DNA from: Branchiibius hedensis
GTDB lineage: Bacteria > Actinomycetota > Actinomycetes > Actinomycetales > Dermatophilaceae
Reading direction: 5' to 3'
NCBI RefSeq assembly: GCF_900108585.1
Contig: NZ_UESZ01000001.1
Coordinates: forward strand, 3,720,001-3,784,000
DNA: 64,000 nucleotides
The notes below the pieces were generated by a model that saw only the letters and a list, made by a program, of their open reading frames with translations, had not been told where the DNA came from and made no database searches. This document shows positions 1 to 8,957 of this stretch, piece after piece (position 1 is the first letter of the stretch; each line of letters starts with the position of its first letter). The position numbers and the translations under genes are program-made.

Positions 1-2
1 CC

Positions 3-956
3 CAGCCTGCCAGCGACAGCCTCGTCACGGTCATCGTCGCCTTCACGGCGAATCTGCTCATCGCAGTGGCGAAGTCAGTGGTTGCGGCGATCACGGGATC
101 GGCGTCGATGCTGGCGGAGGCGGCTCACTCGTGGGCGGACACCGGCAACGAGATCTTCCTGCTGATCGGTGAGCGCAAGTCGGCGCGGCCCCCCGACGAC
201 ACCCACCAACTGGGCTACGGCCGGGTGGGCTACATCTGGTCGATGTTCGCCGCGTTCGGGCTGTTCAGCGTCGGGTCGGCGGTATCGATCTGGCACGGTA
301 TCTCCGCGTTGCGCAGCCCCGGCGAGGCTGACACCGACTACGTCTGGGCGTACGTCGTGCTCGGCGTGTCCGCGCTGCTCGAGGGCGCATCCTTCCTGCA
401 GGCGCTGCGGCAGACCCAGGAGGGAGCGCAGCGCAGTCGACTCCATCCGTTGCGGTACATCGCGTTGACCTCCAACCCGATCCTGCGCGCCGTCTTCGCG
501 GAGGACGCCTCTGCGCTGATCGGCGTCGTGCTGGCCGCTTCCGGTATCGCGCTGCATCAGATCACCGGCAACGCCGCCTGGGACGCGATCGGCTCCATCG
601 CGGTGGGCATCCTGCTGGGGCTCGTCGCGATCTTCCTGATCGGGCGCAACATGGACTTCCTGACCGGAGAGGGGGTTCCGGCGGCCATCCGCGATATGGC
701 GTTGACGGCGCTGAACGATCATCGGTTCGTGGAGCGGGTCAGCTTCCTGCGGATGGAGTGGGTTGGTGCGTCGCGGATCTACCTCGTCGGCGCGGTCGAT
801 CTCGTGGGGGATCAGGTCGAGCACGATGTCGCCACGAAGTTGGCGATGGTGGCTGATGAGCTGCAAGAGCATCCGATGATCGAGCGCGCGGTGCTGACCT
901 TGAGCCGGCCCAATGATCCGACGACGCTCCTGCCCACTTCACCGTCGGGACCATGA
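3..956 (+). CDS. Cation diffusion facilitator family transporter (5' truncated by window edge)
   Basis: The open frame runs in from the left edge, so the true start lies outside the window. The first GTG in view (66) sits inside the first membrane helix and is not credible as a start. The protein has about five or six hydrophobic helices and a cytoplasmic C-terminal domain. HSWADTGNE near the second helix resembles the CDF metal-binding HSxxD motif, and a later EDASAL supplies an acidic residue in a membrane segment. Family members export Zn2+, Mn2+, Fe2+ or Co2+ in exchange for protons. The substrate cannot be read here. Its stop overlaps the next gene start by 4 bp, so the two genes are probably co-transcribed. 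Confidence 0.85.
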   Translation, partial: QPASDSLVTVIVAFTANLLIAVAKSVVAAITGSASMLAEAAHSWADTGNEIFLLIGERKSARPPDDTHQLGYGRVGYIWSMFAAFGLFSVGSAVSIWHGISALRSPGEADTDYVWAYVVLGVSALLEGASFLQALRQTQEGAQRSRLHPLRYIALTSNPILRAVFAEDASALIGVVLAASGIALHQITGNAAWDAIGSIAVGILLGLVAIFLIGRNMDFLTGEGVPAAIRDMALTALNDHRFVERVSFLRMEWVGASRIYLVGAVDLVGDQVEHDVATKLAMVADELQEHPMIERAVLTLSRPNDPTTLLPTSPSGP

Positions 957-2389
957 CCGAGGTCATCGTCATCCTGGGGAACCAGTTGGTCCCGGATCAC
1001 CCCGCGCTACGCAAGTACCCCGGCGCCCGGATCGTGATGATCGAAGCCGACGACGTCTGCCGACAGCACCGCTACCACCAACACAAACTGATGCTGGTGC
1101 TGGCCGCGATGCGCAACTACGCCGCCGCGTCCCGCCGTGAGGTGACGTACGTCGAGTACCGGCCGGGCAGCGTGTTCCGGACCGAGCTGGGTCGTCAGTT
1201 GGACAAGTACGACGCGACCCGGCTGATCTGGATGCAGACCAGCGACCGCGGGCCCAACGCCGCTCTGGAGGAGATCGCGGCGGAGCACGGTTGCGAGCCG
1301 GTCACCCTCGAGAATCGGCAATTCCTCACCACTCCAGAGCAATTCGACGGATGGCTGGGGGAAAAGTCGGCCCCGCTGATGGAGAACTTCTACCGCTGGC
1401 AACGCAAGCGGCTGGACGTTCTGATGGACGGCTCCTCGCCAGAGGGCGGCCGGTGGAACTACGACGACGAGAACCGGCACCCGCTGCCCAAGCAACGTCC
1501 GGTGATCCCGCCGCTACCCGGCGTACGGGCGACGCATCACGTGACAGAGGTGGCTGCGCTGGTCGACGAACACTTCGCGGACCACCCTGGCCGCACGGAC
1601 AACTTCTGGTTGCCCACGACACGGAGCCAGGCGCTTGGCTGGTTGGACGCGTTCATCGACGAGCGGCTGGAGTCGTTCGGGCGGTACGAGGATGCGATGG
1701 CCGCTGACGAGCCGTTTCTCTTCCACTCGGTGCTCTCACCGCTGATCAACCTCGGGTTGTTGTTGCCTGACGAGTGCGTGGCGGCGGCGGTCGAGGCCTA
1801 CCACCGCGGTGATGCGCCGCTGAGCAGCGTTGAGGGGTTCGTGCGGCAGATCATCGGCTGGCGGGAGTTCATGTACGGGATCTACTGGTGTCGCCCGTCA
1901 GCGTTCGACGCCAACTTCTTCGGCTTACGAAAGCCGCTGGAAGACTGGTGGTTCACCAATCGCGATGTGCCACAGGACCTTCCGTTGCCGTTGCGGGTGT
2001 GTCTGGATCGGGCGCACGAGTACGGCTACTCCCACCACATCGAGCGCTTGATGGTGTTCGGCAACTGGTTCCTGACGTCGGGTTATCAGCCGCGTGCGGT
2101 CTATGAGTGGTTCATGAGCATGTACGTCGATGCGTACGAGTGGGTGATGGTGCCCAATGTGCTCGGGATGAGTCAGTACGCCGACGGGGGCATGCTGGCG
2201 ACCAAGCCGTACATCGCCGGTGGCAACTATCTGCAGAAGATGGGGCATTGGTTCGGGTCGGCAAAGGAAGCCAAGGACTCCGAATTCACCTCTCGCTACT
2301 GGCAGTTCCTCGCCGCTCATGACGACAAGCTGGCCGGCAACCACCGGCTTGCCCTGGTGTTGAAGCAGGCACGCTCCCGAGGGGGTTAA
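953..2389 (+). CDS. Cryptochrome/photolyase-related protein (FeS-BCP type, cluster cysteines absent)
   Basis: 478 aa, the full length of the bacterial (6-4) photolyase/FeS-BCP family (PhrB-like). An N-terminal Rossmann-like photolyase-related domain begins [12 protein letters not shown]. The C-terminal FAD-binding helical domain carries the family blocks [24 protein letters not shown] and MSQYADGGM. Where PhrB-type proteins have a YCxxC cluster motif followed by a CPF motif, this protein has [14 protein letters not shown], so three of the four [4Fe-4S] ligands are missing. FAD binding still looks likely. Repair activity is uncertain: it may be a cluster-free photolyase or a light sensor. The ATG overlaps the upstream CDF stop (ATGA). 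It converges with the glycosylase gene and overlaps it by 4 bp. Confidence 0.85.
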   Translation: MTEVIVILGNQLVPDHPALRKYPGARIVMIEADDVCRQHRYHQHKLMLVLAAMRNYAAASRREVTYVEYRPGSVFRTELGRQLDKYDATRLIWMQTSDRGPNAALEEIAAEHGCEPVTLENRQFLTTPEQFDGWLGEKSAPLMENFYRWQRKRLDVLMDGSSPEGGRWNYDDENRHPLPKQRPVIPPLPGVRATHHVTEVAALVDEHFADHPGRTDNFWLPTTRSQALGWLDAFIDERLESFGRYEDAMAADEPFLFHSVLSPLINLGLLLPDECVAAAVEAYHRGDAPLSSVEGFVRQIIGWREFMYGIYWCRPSAFDANFFGLRKPLEDWWFTNRDVPQDLPLPLRVCLDRAHEYGYSHHIERLMVFGNWFLTSGYQPRAVYEWFMSMYVDAYEWVMVPNVLGMSQYADGGMLATKPYIAGGNYLQKMGHWFGSAKEAKDSEFTSRYWQFLAAHDDKLAGNHRLALVLKQARSRGG

Positions 2390-3195
2390 ACGGCTTGGTC
2401 AACCGGGCACCAGTACGTCGTGCGACCACCGACCGTGCCGCGTGACAGTGGCGCTCCGCAGCGCGGGCAATGTCCGGATTTGCCTCGGGCCTGGGCGAAT
2501 TCGCCGGTGTGCACCCCACCGTGGCCGATGGCGAAGCGGATCGCGGACCGCAGGCTGCGCCGTAGCCGGTCCAGGTCGTCGGTGCTCAGCTCGTCGGCGG
2601 GGCGGGCCGGGCGCAGCTGCGCCCGCCATAGTGCCTCGTCGGCGAGCAGGTTGCCTACACCGGCGATCACGTGCTGGTCGAGAAGCCGCGCTTTGACCGG
2701 GGCCTTGCTGTGCCCGATCCGGGTCCGGAAGTCATCGCGGGTGATGTGCTCGGCGTCTGGGCCGAGCGCCGTACGGTCAGGATCCAGGCGGGCCCGGCCC
2801 AGGCGGCGCTTGTCGTGCAGCGCCAAGCTGCCGCCGTCCTCAAAGGTGATGGCGAACCGGGTCCAGGACGGGTCGTCCCGGCCGCTGCGCAACCGCTCGG
2901 GCAGGTAGTCACCGCCCTCGTCCACCCGGCTGTCGGGTCCGGTCACCAGGATCCGTCCGCTCATGCCCAGGTGCAGGCCGAGTTCGGGGCCGTCGTCGGA
3001 GGTCTCCACCCACATGGTCTTGCCCTGCCGGTGCGCCGCGGTCAGTTCGCGGCCGACCAGGGCCGCACGGATGTCGCCGGGTGCGTGCGGGCGGCACTCG
3101 TAGGTGTCGGTGTCGTCGACATTGGCGATGCGCCGGTGCAGCGCGGAGCGCTCGATGGTGGCTCGGGCGCTTTCGACTTCGGGCAGTTCCGGCAC
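2386..3195 (-). CDS. Fpg/Nei family DNA glycosylase
   Basis: 269 aa from a GTG start giving (M)PELPEVE, the obligatory Pro-Glu N terminus in which Pro forms the Schiff base and Glu is catalytic. This fixes the start against longer upstream frames. HDKRRLGRA provides the conserved lysine. The helix-two-turn-helix region includes GVGNLLADEALW, and the C terminus has a zinc finger (CPRCG ... CP). The enzyme excises oxidised bases and nicks abasic sites in base-excision repair. Whether it is Fpg (8-oxoG) or Nei (oxidised pyrimidines) cannot be settled by eye. It is divergent from the ADP-ribosylglycohydrolase gene, with only about 40 bp between the starts. Confidence 0.9.
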   Translation of the reverse strand: MPELPEVESARATIERSALHRRIANVDDTDTYECRPHAPGDIRAALVGRELTAAHRQGKTMWVETSDDGPELGLHLGMSGRILVTGPDSRVDEGGDYLPERLRSGRDDPSWTRFAITFEDGGSLALHDKRRLGRARLDPDRTALGPDAEHITRDDFRTRIGHSKAPVKARLLDQHVIAGVGNLLADEALWRAQLRPARPADELSTDDLDRLRRSLRSAIRFAIGHGGVHTGEFAQARGKSGHCPRCGAPLSRGTVGGRTTYWCPVDQAV

Positions 3196-3235
3196 AGCAC
3201 CAAGTCTCGCCGATGGGCTGGGGGAGGATGACACC

Positions 3236-4618
3236 GTGGAGTACATCTCGGATCTTGACCGCCGGTTCGGCATCTCCCAGGAGCCGTACAGCCGCACGGT
3301 GCACGAGCTGACGCAGGCCGCGGAGACCGGGCACGACGTCACGGGTCTGCAGGCGCGCGTGGCGCAGTTTCGTGCGGACGGCTCGGACGATGCCGTCATC
3401 GAGGAGATCTATCGGACGATCCCGCTCACGCCGCCGCAGGATTGGCCGTTCTTCGAAGGATCGGAGCTGGAGGCGATTCTCGCCCAGTTGCCCGCGCAGT
3501 CGCCGGTCGTCGTACCTGACGGGTTCGCGGATCGTCTGCGGGGTGGGTGGTACGGGCAGATCGTCGGCAACTTGCTCGGCAAACCGGTTGAATTCGGTTG
3601 GAGCCGAGACGATTTGAAGGCGTACCTGGTTGCTCAGGATGCCTACCCGCTGCTGGACTATGTGCCCATCTCCGACCTGGAACTCCACCGGCTGTCCGCC
3701 GGCGGCCGACACGAAGACATCTGGCGTCCTGACCTGCACGGATTCGTCCCGGGGGCGATGGACTACGCCGCCGTGTCGCGGGGCCGCATCCACGGCGGGG
3801 TCCGTGACGACGACATCGACTGGAGCATCCTCAATCTGGCCCTGCTGGAGGAGTGCGGGCCGGGGTTCACGCCGTACGATCTGGCCCGCACCTGGCTGAC
3901 CCGGCTGCCGGTCTACCAGACCTACACAGCCGAGCGCGCGGCGTACAACAATCTCGTCCGGGAGGTGCCCCTCGAACACGCCGGCGCCTTCCACAATCCC
4001 TATCGCGAGTGGATCGGTGCACTGATCCGCGCCGACGTCTTCGGCTACGTCAACGCCGGAAACCCCCGTGCCGCAGCGCTGTTGGCGCACCGCGATGCCT
4101 ATCTGTCCCACCGGGCGAACGGGATCTACGGCGAGATGTGGGCGGCCGCGCTGATCTCCTCGGCCTTCACCGCCGCCACCCCCATCGCGTCGTTGGAGGA
4201 GTCCCTGCGGCACATCCCACCGACTTCGCGATTGGCCGAGGAGATCAGGACCGTGCTGGCCGACTACGCAGCGGGGCGCAGTTGGGACCAGGCGATGGAC
4301 GCTCTGGATGCGCGCTACGCCGGGATGAGTTGGATCCACACCCTGAACAATGCGGGCGCCCTGACCGCCGCCATCGCGTACGGCGGGGGAGACTTCAGCG
4401 CCACGATCGGGCTGGCCGTGTTGGCCGCACTGGACACCGACTCCATTGGCGCCACCGCGGGGTCGTGGGCCGGCGCGTTCTGCGGGTACGACGCCATCCC
4501 GGAGCATTGGATCGAACCGCTCAAGGGGCGCACCCGCAGCGCGGTCTTCGGCTTCGGTGAGGTGCAGATCGAGGACCTGGTCGGCCGTACCTCGGCACTG
4601 AGGGTCCGCGCCGAATGA
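3236..4618 (+). CDS. ADP-ribosylglycohydrolase family protein
   Basis: 460 aa. The GTG at 3236 is preceded by GGAGGA. An N-terminal region of about 85 residues is followed by the ADP-ribosylglycohydrolase (DraG/ARH) fold from GFADRLRGGWYGQIVGNLLGKPVE. The acidic RDDDIDWS motif and the late DTDSIGATAGSWAGA motif are the family's Mg2+-binding signature. The family removes ADP-ribose from proteins or small molecules. The substrate here is unknown, since no ADP-ribosyltransferase or nitrogenase gene is adjacent. The N-terminal extension is not a domain I recognise. Confidence 0.85.
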   Translation: MEYISDLDRRFGISQEPYSRTVHELTQAAETGHDVTGLQARVAQFRADGSDDAVIEEIYRTIPLTPPQDWPFFEGSELEAILAQLPAQSPVVVPDGFADRLRGGWYGQIVGNLLGKPVEFGWSRDDLKAYLVAQDAYPLLDYVPISDLELHRLSAGGRHEDIWRPDLHGFVPGAMDYAAVSRGRIHGGVRDDDIDWSILNLALLEECGPGFTPYDLARTWLTRLPVYQTYTAERAAYNNLVREVPLEHAGAFHNPYREWIGALIRADVFGYVNAGNPRAAALLAHRDAYLSHRANGIYGEMWAAALISSAFTAATPIASLEESLRHIPPTSRLAEEIRTVLADYAAGRSWDQAMDALDARYAGMSWIHTLNNAGALTAAIAYGGGDFSATIGLAVLAALDTDSIGATAGSWAGAFCGYDAIPEHWIEPLKGRTRSAVFGFGEVQIEDLVGRTSALRVRAE

Positions 4619-4620
4619 CT

Positions 4621-4703
4621 GACAAGTGACGACACCGCCACGAATTGTTGGCTTGGGTTGAATAACCACCGCGACAAGTGACGAGATTGCCACCAATTGC
4701 TGG
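4621..4703. repeat. Degenerate 31-bp direct repeat, two copies
   Basis: 4621-4651 and 4673-4703 both read GACAAGTGACGA, then GCCAC, then AATTG and TGG, matching at about 26 of 31 positions. A weaker partial copy (GGTGACGACTCCACC) follows near 4713. They fill the gap between the glycohydrolase stop and the tRNA-Pro terminator. The origin is unknown: possibly the end of a lost insertion element or a binding-site array. Confidence 0.5.
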
Positions 4704-4744
4704 ACCACCGACTGGTGACGACTCCACCGATGCGCACACCAAAC

Positions 4745-4788
4745 GAAACCGGCTCTGACGTGCGTTTCCGCAGGTCAGAGCCGGTTTC
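4745..4788 (-). terminator. Hairpin downstream of tRNA-Pro
   Basis: A perfect 15-bp inverted repeat (arms 4745-4759 and 4774-4788, core CCGGCTCTGAC) begins 4 bp beyond the tRNA 3' end on the minus strand. The following U-tract is weak, as is usual in actinobacteria. It could also terminate plus-strand transcription coming from the glycohydrolase gene. Confidence 0.75.
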
Positions 4789-4791
4789 AGA

Positions 4792-4868
<77 letters not shown>

Positions 4869-4936
4869 TGGCGCTCACCCGGACGTGTACATCACCGGGC
4901 AGCGAGAGGAAACGATACCTGCTGTCCCCACCGATC

Positions 4937-5866
4937 TCACAATCGGGGGACCAGCGTGATCAGGTTCGCCTCCGGCCGGCACGCGAACCGCACCGGCGAG
5001 TACTTGTTGTGCCCGAGTCCGGCGGAAACCTGCAGGTACGCCGGGTCATCCGGCGCCGGCAAACCCGCCTCCGCTCCGGGCCACCAGCGCGACAACCCCG
5101 AGGCACGCGAGGTGTCCAGGTCGCAGTTGGTCACCAGCGCCCCGTAGAACGGCACCCGCACCTGGCCACCGTGTGTATGCCCGGCGATGATCAGCGGGAT
5201 GTCGTCTGCGGCCATGGCGTTCAACACCCGGGTGTATGGCGCGTGCACCACCCCCAGCGTGCCCGCCACATCGGGGGCAGGCGGGCCGGCGACCGCCGCG
5301 TAGTCGTCCATTCCGATGTGCGGGTCGTCGACCCCCACCAGTTCAAGGCACATTCCGTTCACCTTGAGGTTCTCCCGATGATTGCGTAGATCGACCCAGC
5401 CCTCGCTGCGCAGCCCCGCGACCAACTGGTCCACGGGCAGCTTCTCCGGCTGCCGGTCCACGGCCGTCACCCGCCGTTCGGCAAAGTAGCTGAACGGATT
5501 CTTGAACCAGGGCGCGAAATAGTCGTTGGAGCCGAGCACGAACGCCCCCGGCAGGTGCAGGAAGGGCTCCATCGCCTCCAGCACGAACGGCACCGCACCC
5601 ATGTCCGAGCAGTTGTCCCCGGTGTTGAGCACCAGATCGGGCTCCAGGCGGGTCAGCGACCTGACCCACTCGATACGCCGACGCTGCCGGGGGACCAGGT
5701 GCAGGTCGGAGATCTGCAGGACCCGCACGGGGCTCGAGCCGGGGGCGAGAACGGGCACGGTCACCGAGCGCACGGCGTACCAGTTGCGCTCGATCACGGT
5801 CCCCCAGATCAGCGCGCCGGCCCCGAGCCCCGCGACCGAACCAGTGGTGACGAGGGCGGGATGCAC
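4937..5866 (-). CDS. Membrane-anchored metallophosphoesterase (calcineurin-like)
   Basis: 309 aa from a GTG at 5866. Longer upstream frames run across the divergent YqeY promoter and look non-coding. An N-terminal hydrophobic segment (about residues 4-22) is followed by the phosphoesterase metal-site blocks QISDLH, NTGDN, GSND and AGHTHGGQ, which gives the two-metal D-H-D-N-H-H set. Proteins of this type (YkuE/YaeI-like) act at the membrane on phosphate esters or lipid intermediates. In mycobacteria a homologue also sits next to ponA2 (Rv3683), which supports a cell-envelope role. Confidence 0.88.
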   Translation of the reverse strand: MHPALVTTGSVAGLGAGALIWGTVIERNWYAVRSVTVPVLAPGSSPVRVLQISDLHLVPRQRRRIEWVRSLTRLEPDLVLNTGDNCSDMGAVPFVLEAMEPFLHLPGAFVLGSNDYFAPWFKNPFSYFAERRVTAVDRQPEKLPVDQLVAGLRSEGWVDLRNHRENLKVNGMCLELVGVDDPHIGMDDYAAVAGPPAPDVAGTLGVVHAPYTRVLNAMAADDIPLIIAGHTHGGQVRVPFYGALVTNCDLDTSRASGLSRWWPGAEAGLPAPDDPAYLQVSAGLGHNKYSPVRFACRPEANLITLVPRL

Positions 5867-5921
5867 CCGGTCATTCTCGCACCGCCAGAACCCAGTGGAC
5901 GAAGGTGGCAGGATTGCGGAC

Positions 5922-6371
5922 ATGAGCATCAAGGAGACGTTGCGCACCGACCTGACCACGGCGATGAAGAGCCGTGACCAGGTGAGCGCTGCGACGCTGC
6001 GGATGACGCTGGCCTCGATCAGCAACCAGGAGGTTGCCGGCGACGCGCACCGGGACCTGTCCGACGACGAGGTGTTGGCCGTCATCACCAAAGAAGCCAA
6101 GAAGCGCCGGGAGGCGGCCGCGGCGTACGACGATGCCAATCGCCCCGAACTGGCCGCCAGCGAACGCGCCGAGCTGGCGGTGCTCGAGGGCTATCTCCCC
6201 GCGCAACTCAGCGACGAAGACATTGACGCGCTGGTCGCCACGGCGGTTGAGCAGTTGGGTGCCAACAACATGAGCGCCATGGGTGCGGTCATGAAGATCG
6301 TGCAGCCGCAGACCGCGGGTCGGGCGGAGGGCGGTCGGGTCGCGGCCGCCGTACGTCGAGCGCTCGCCTGA
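5922..6371 (+). CDS. GatB/YqeY domain-containing protein
   Basis: 149 aa: MSIKETLRTDLTTAMK..., a standalone YqeY protein of typical length. The family shares the helical tail domain of GatB that contacts tRNA in the amidotransferase complex. The standalone form is broadly conserved but its role is not defined. The gene is divergent from the phosphoesterase gene (55 bp between starts) and is followed within 4 bp by a perfect terminator hairpin. Confidence 0.92.
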   Translation: MSIKETLRTDLTTAMKSRDQVSAATLRMTLASISNQEVAGDAHRDLSDDEVLAVITKEAKKRREAAAAYDDANRPELAASERAELAVLEGYLPAQLSDEDIDALVATAVEQLGANNMSAMGAVMKIVQPQTAGRAEGGRVAAAVRRALA

Positions 6372-6374
6372 TCT

Positions 6375-6398
6375 GGCGCCCCACCTGAGTGGGGCGCC
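6375..6398. terminator. Bidirectional terminator between yqeY-like gene and ponA2
   Basis: Perfect 9-bp stem GGCGCCCCA / TGGGGCGCC with a 6-nt loop, lying between two convergent genes. The same stem core reappears at 38395-38419. Confidence 0.8.
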
Positions 6399-6403
6399 GG
6401 TGG

Positions 6404-8653
6404 TCAGTCGTTGCTCGATGTCGTGGAGTTGTCGTTCGAGCTGTACCCCGAATACGACCGCATGTTCTTGCCCTCGATGATCGACCCGGTGTTGACCCAG
6501 TTCGGATCGTTCTTGTGGCTGGGGTCGTCGTACATGCTGTCCGGTGGTTCCGGGAACTGCTGGACCGGCTGACCCTTGAGGATCTTGTCCATCGTGGTCT
6601 TCCAGATGGGTGCGGCCAGCGTGCCACCGAAGATCGTGCCCTTGTAGAAGGTGTCGCCGATCTTGAGGTCGGTCAGGTAGTTCTTGTTCGTCGAGATCGA
6701 GCCCACCCAGATCGCGGTGACCAGCGACGGGGTGTAACCCACGAACCAGGTCTGGACCGCGTTGTCGGTCGTTCCGGTCTTACCGGCGGCGGGTCGGCCG
6801 CCCGCCAACCCGGCGTTCTCCGCGGTGCCGTTCTTGTCGAAGACCGCCTCCAGCACCTTGGTGGTCGCCGCCGCGACGTCCTTGGACATGACCTGCTTGC
6901 AGGGGCTGATCTTCAGCGGCATGGCCTTGTTGTTGGAGTCCAGGATCTGCGCCACCGGTCGCGGCTCGCAGTACTTACCGCCGGAGGCGATCGTCGCGTA
7001 GGCGTTGGCCAGGGTGAGCGGGGTGACGTCGTTGGAGCCGAGGATGATGCCCGACGGCACGCGGGCCAGCGGTTGGTCAGCGCCCTGCACCAGGCCCACC
7101 TTGGTCATGGTGTCGGCGATCTTGCACACACCGACTCCTGAGCCAAGGGTCGCGAAGGCGGTGTTGACCGACTCACCCAGCGCCTGCGACAGACTCATCA
7201 GGCGCGGGGGCACGTAGACGTCGTTGCCGACCAGCCACGGCGGGTCGCCCCGGCTCAGACCACACGCATCAGAGAACTGTGCATGGGTGAAGGCGCGGAC
7301 CGGGATGGTGCCCTTGTCGCCGGACTTGCCGTTGTAGGACGGCAGGTTGATCGAGCTGTCGATCTTGTAGCCGTTCTCCAACGCGGTGATCACCGCGAAC
7401 GCTTTGGCCGTCGAACCGATCTGCACACCGCCGTTGCCACCGCTGGGCGTTGTGTAGTTCACCGTGGTGTTCCCCGCACCGGGTTTGAGGGAGTACTTGG
7501 TGTTCTGGCCGCTGGCCAGGATCAGGCCAGTGCCCGGCTGGATGATGATGCCCGCCGCGTCGACCCCCGCGGAGTTGCCGACCGGCACCTTCGCCTTGAT
7601 CGAGGCGTCCAGGACACTGGCGTACGCCGGGTTGAAGCTGGTCTTGATCGTCAGGCCGCCGCTCTTGAGCGTGCCCTCCCGTTGCTTCACGGTCGTGCCC
7701 AGCGCCGGCTGCTGCTTGAGCCACTGGGTCACGTAGTCGCAGAAGTAGGGGTATTTGGAGGTCGCGCAACTGCTGCTGACGTCCTTGACCTTCAGCATCT
7801 TCTCGATCGGGGTGTTGACCGCGTCGGCGAACTGTTTCTGGTTGATGTAGCCCTGGTCGAGCATCTTCTGCAGCACCACGTTGCGCCGCGCGATCGCTGC
7901 CTTCGGGTTGTTGATGGGGTCGGTCGTGCCGGGCTGGTTGACGACACCGGCCAGCAGCGCTGACTCGGCGATGGTCAGTTTCGAGGCCGGCACGCTGAAG
8001 TAGTGCTGCGCAGCGGCCTCGATGCCGTAGACCTGGTCGCCGTAGTAGACGAGGTTGAGGTAGCCGTCGAGGATCTGGTCCTTGGTGTACTTCTGCTCCA
8101 GGCTGATCGCGTACTTCAACTGCTGCAGCTTGCGCACGTAACCGGCCATCCCCGTCTGGGTGATCTGCTGCTGCGCCGCGGAGGTGTCACCCGAGCTGAG
8201 CGCCTGGTCCTGGAGTGCCACCTTGACGTACTGCTGGGTGAGGGTCGAGGCGCCCTGCACGCCCGAACTGCTCAACTGGTTGGATGCCACCGCGCGCAAC
8301 AAGCCCCGCGGGTCGACGCCACCGTGCTGATAGAACCGCTCGTCCTCGATCGCGATCTGCGCCTTCTGCATGATCGGCGCGATCTTGCTCAGCGGGACCA
8401 CGATCCGGTTCTCGTTGTACGGCGTGGCGATGACCGTGTTGTCGGCGGCCAGGATCCGCGACTGCTGGGCCAGCGGGTTCATCTGGAAGTCGCCGGGCAG
8501 GTCGTTGAACATCTTGATGCTGCTAGTGGTTGCCTTGCCAGCGGCACCCAGAGCGGGTAGCGCAAGGCCCGCGACGACCATGCCCATGGCCAGGGAGACG
8601 AGGACGAACGCGGACAGCAACGTGAGCACGTTCGACAGGCGGTTGCGCGGCAT
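6404..8653 (-). CDS. ponA2: Bifunctional penicillin-binding protein (class A, PonA2-like)
   Basis: 749 aa with a cytoplasmic tip, one N-terminal membrane helix (about 8-38) and then an extracytoplasmic part. The glycosyltransferase domain has EDERFYQHGG (Glu103) and GASTLTQQ (135-141). The transpeptidase domain has STAK (Ser414), SVN (495) and KTGT (625). It polymerises and cross-links peptidoglycan. The C terminus is Ser/Asn/Asp rich, and I see no PASTA domain, unlike mycobacterial PonA2. The assignment to ponA2 rests on placement next to whiB4 and the ArsA-like pair, as in M. tuberculosis. The 304-bp divergent region shared with whiB4 holds strong palindromes. Confidence 0.92.
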   Translation of the reverse strand: MPRNRLSNVLTLLSAFVLVSLAMGMVVAGLALPALGAAGKATTSSIKMFNDLPGDFQMNPLAQQSRILAADNTVIATPYNENRIVVPLSKIAPIMQKAQIAIEDERFYQHGGVDPRGLLRAVASNQLSSSGVQGASTLTQQYVKVALQDQALSSGDTSAAQQQITQTGMAGYVRKLQQLKYAISLEQKYTKDQILDGYLNLVYYGDQVYGIEAAAQHYFSVPASKLTIAESALLAGVVNQPGTTDPINNPKAAIARRNVVLQKMLDQGYINQKQFADAVNTPIEKMLKVKDVSSSCATSKYPYFCDYVTQWLKQQPALGTTVKQREGTLKSGGLTIKTSFNPAYASVLDASIKAKVPVGNSAGVDAAGIIIQPGTGLILASGQNTKYSLKPGAGNTTVNYTTPSGGNGGVQIGSTAKAFAVITALENGYKIDSSINLPSYNGKSGDKGTIPVRAFTHAQFSDACGLSRGDPPWLVGNDVYVPPRLMSLSQALGESVNTAFATLGSGVGVCKIADTMTKVGLVQGADQPLARVPSGIILGSNDVTPLTLANAYATIASGGKYCEPRPVAQILDSNNKAMPLKISPCKQVMSKDVAAATTKVLEAVFDKNGTAENAGLAGGRPAAGKTGTTDNAVQTWFVGYTPSLVTAIWVGSISTNKNYLTDLKIGDTFYKGTIFGGTLAAPIWKTTMDKILKGQPVQQFPEPPDSMYDDPSHKNDPNWVNTGSIIEGKNMRSYSGYSSNDNSTTSSND

Positions 8654-8723
8654 GCTTGCCAGGGTAACCCGCCAGGTTAGGGGATCCTGGAACGTGCGTC
8701 GGGAACCCGCCTGGGGATCGCTA

Positions 8724-8754
8724 CTGGTCCGGACCAGGATTCTGTGAGAATCCT
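8724..8754. promoter_or_regulatory. Two overlapping palindromes upstream of ponA2
   Basis: CTGGTCCGGACCAG (8724-8737) is a perfect 14-bp palindrome. AGGATTCT-GTG-AGAATCCT (8736-8754) is a perfect 8-bp inverted repeat overlapping it by 2 bp. They lie 71-101 bp upstream of ponA2, where a regulator could act. The cognate protein is unknown. Confidence 0.55.
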
Positions 8755-8792
8755 GTGTAAACGGTTAGATTCTGACCCAGTTTTCCGGCGCG

Positions 8793-8801
8793 TGTGGATA
8801 A
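8793..8801. promoter_or_regulatory. Perfect DnaA-box 9-mer
   Basis: TGTGGATAA, the reverse complement of the consensus TTATCCACA. It is a single site between ponA2 and whiB4, with no cluster that would suggest an origin. It may be a DnaA-responsive promoter element or a chance match. Confidence 0.4.
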
Positions 8802-8957
8802 CGCGTCACATCGCGACCTGGGTCACACTGCACCGGAAATTGAACAAGGTAAAGGTCTAGTAAAGACCGCTGGTCAAGCCTAGTCTTCAAGGCGGACAAG
8901 GAGGTCCGAAGATACGTTTCGGCAGTGCCTTGGGCACGAGATTGATCGGAGAGTTGG

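Larger units (their letters stand above)
8654..8957. other. Divergent ponA2-whiB4 intergenic region
   Basis: 304 bp without a credible gene. It contains overlapping palindromes (8724-8754), a perfect DnaA-box 9-mer (8793-8801), the inverted repeat GGTCT-N5-AGACC (8854-8868), and a long structured leader before whiB4. In the leader, CGGAC-AAGGAG-GTCCG (8892-8907) would place a Shine-Dalgarno-like AAGGAG in a hairpin loop with no start codon after it. GTGCC-TTG-GGCAC (8927-8939) forms a second small hairpin. I could not assign convincing -35/-10 pairs. Confidence 0.6.

Noticed and set aside
5867-6139. N-terminal extension of the metallophosphoesterase to 6139
   Set aside because: It would overlap the divergent YqeY gene over most of its 5' half and has no family similarity; GTG 5866 gives a normal membrane-anchored protein.
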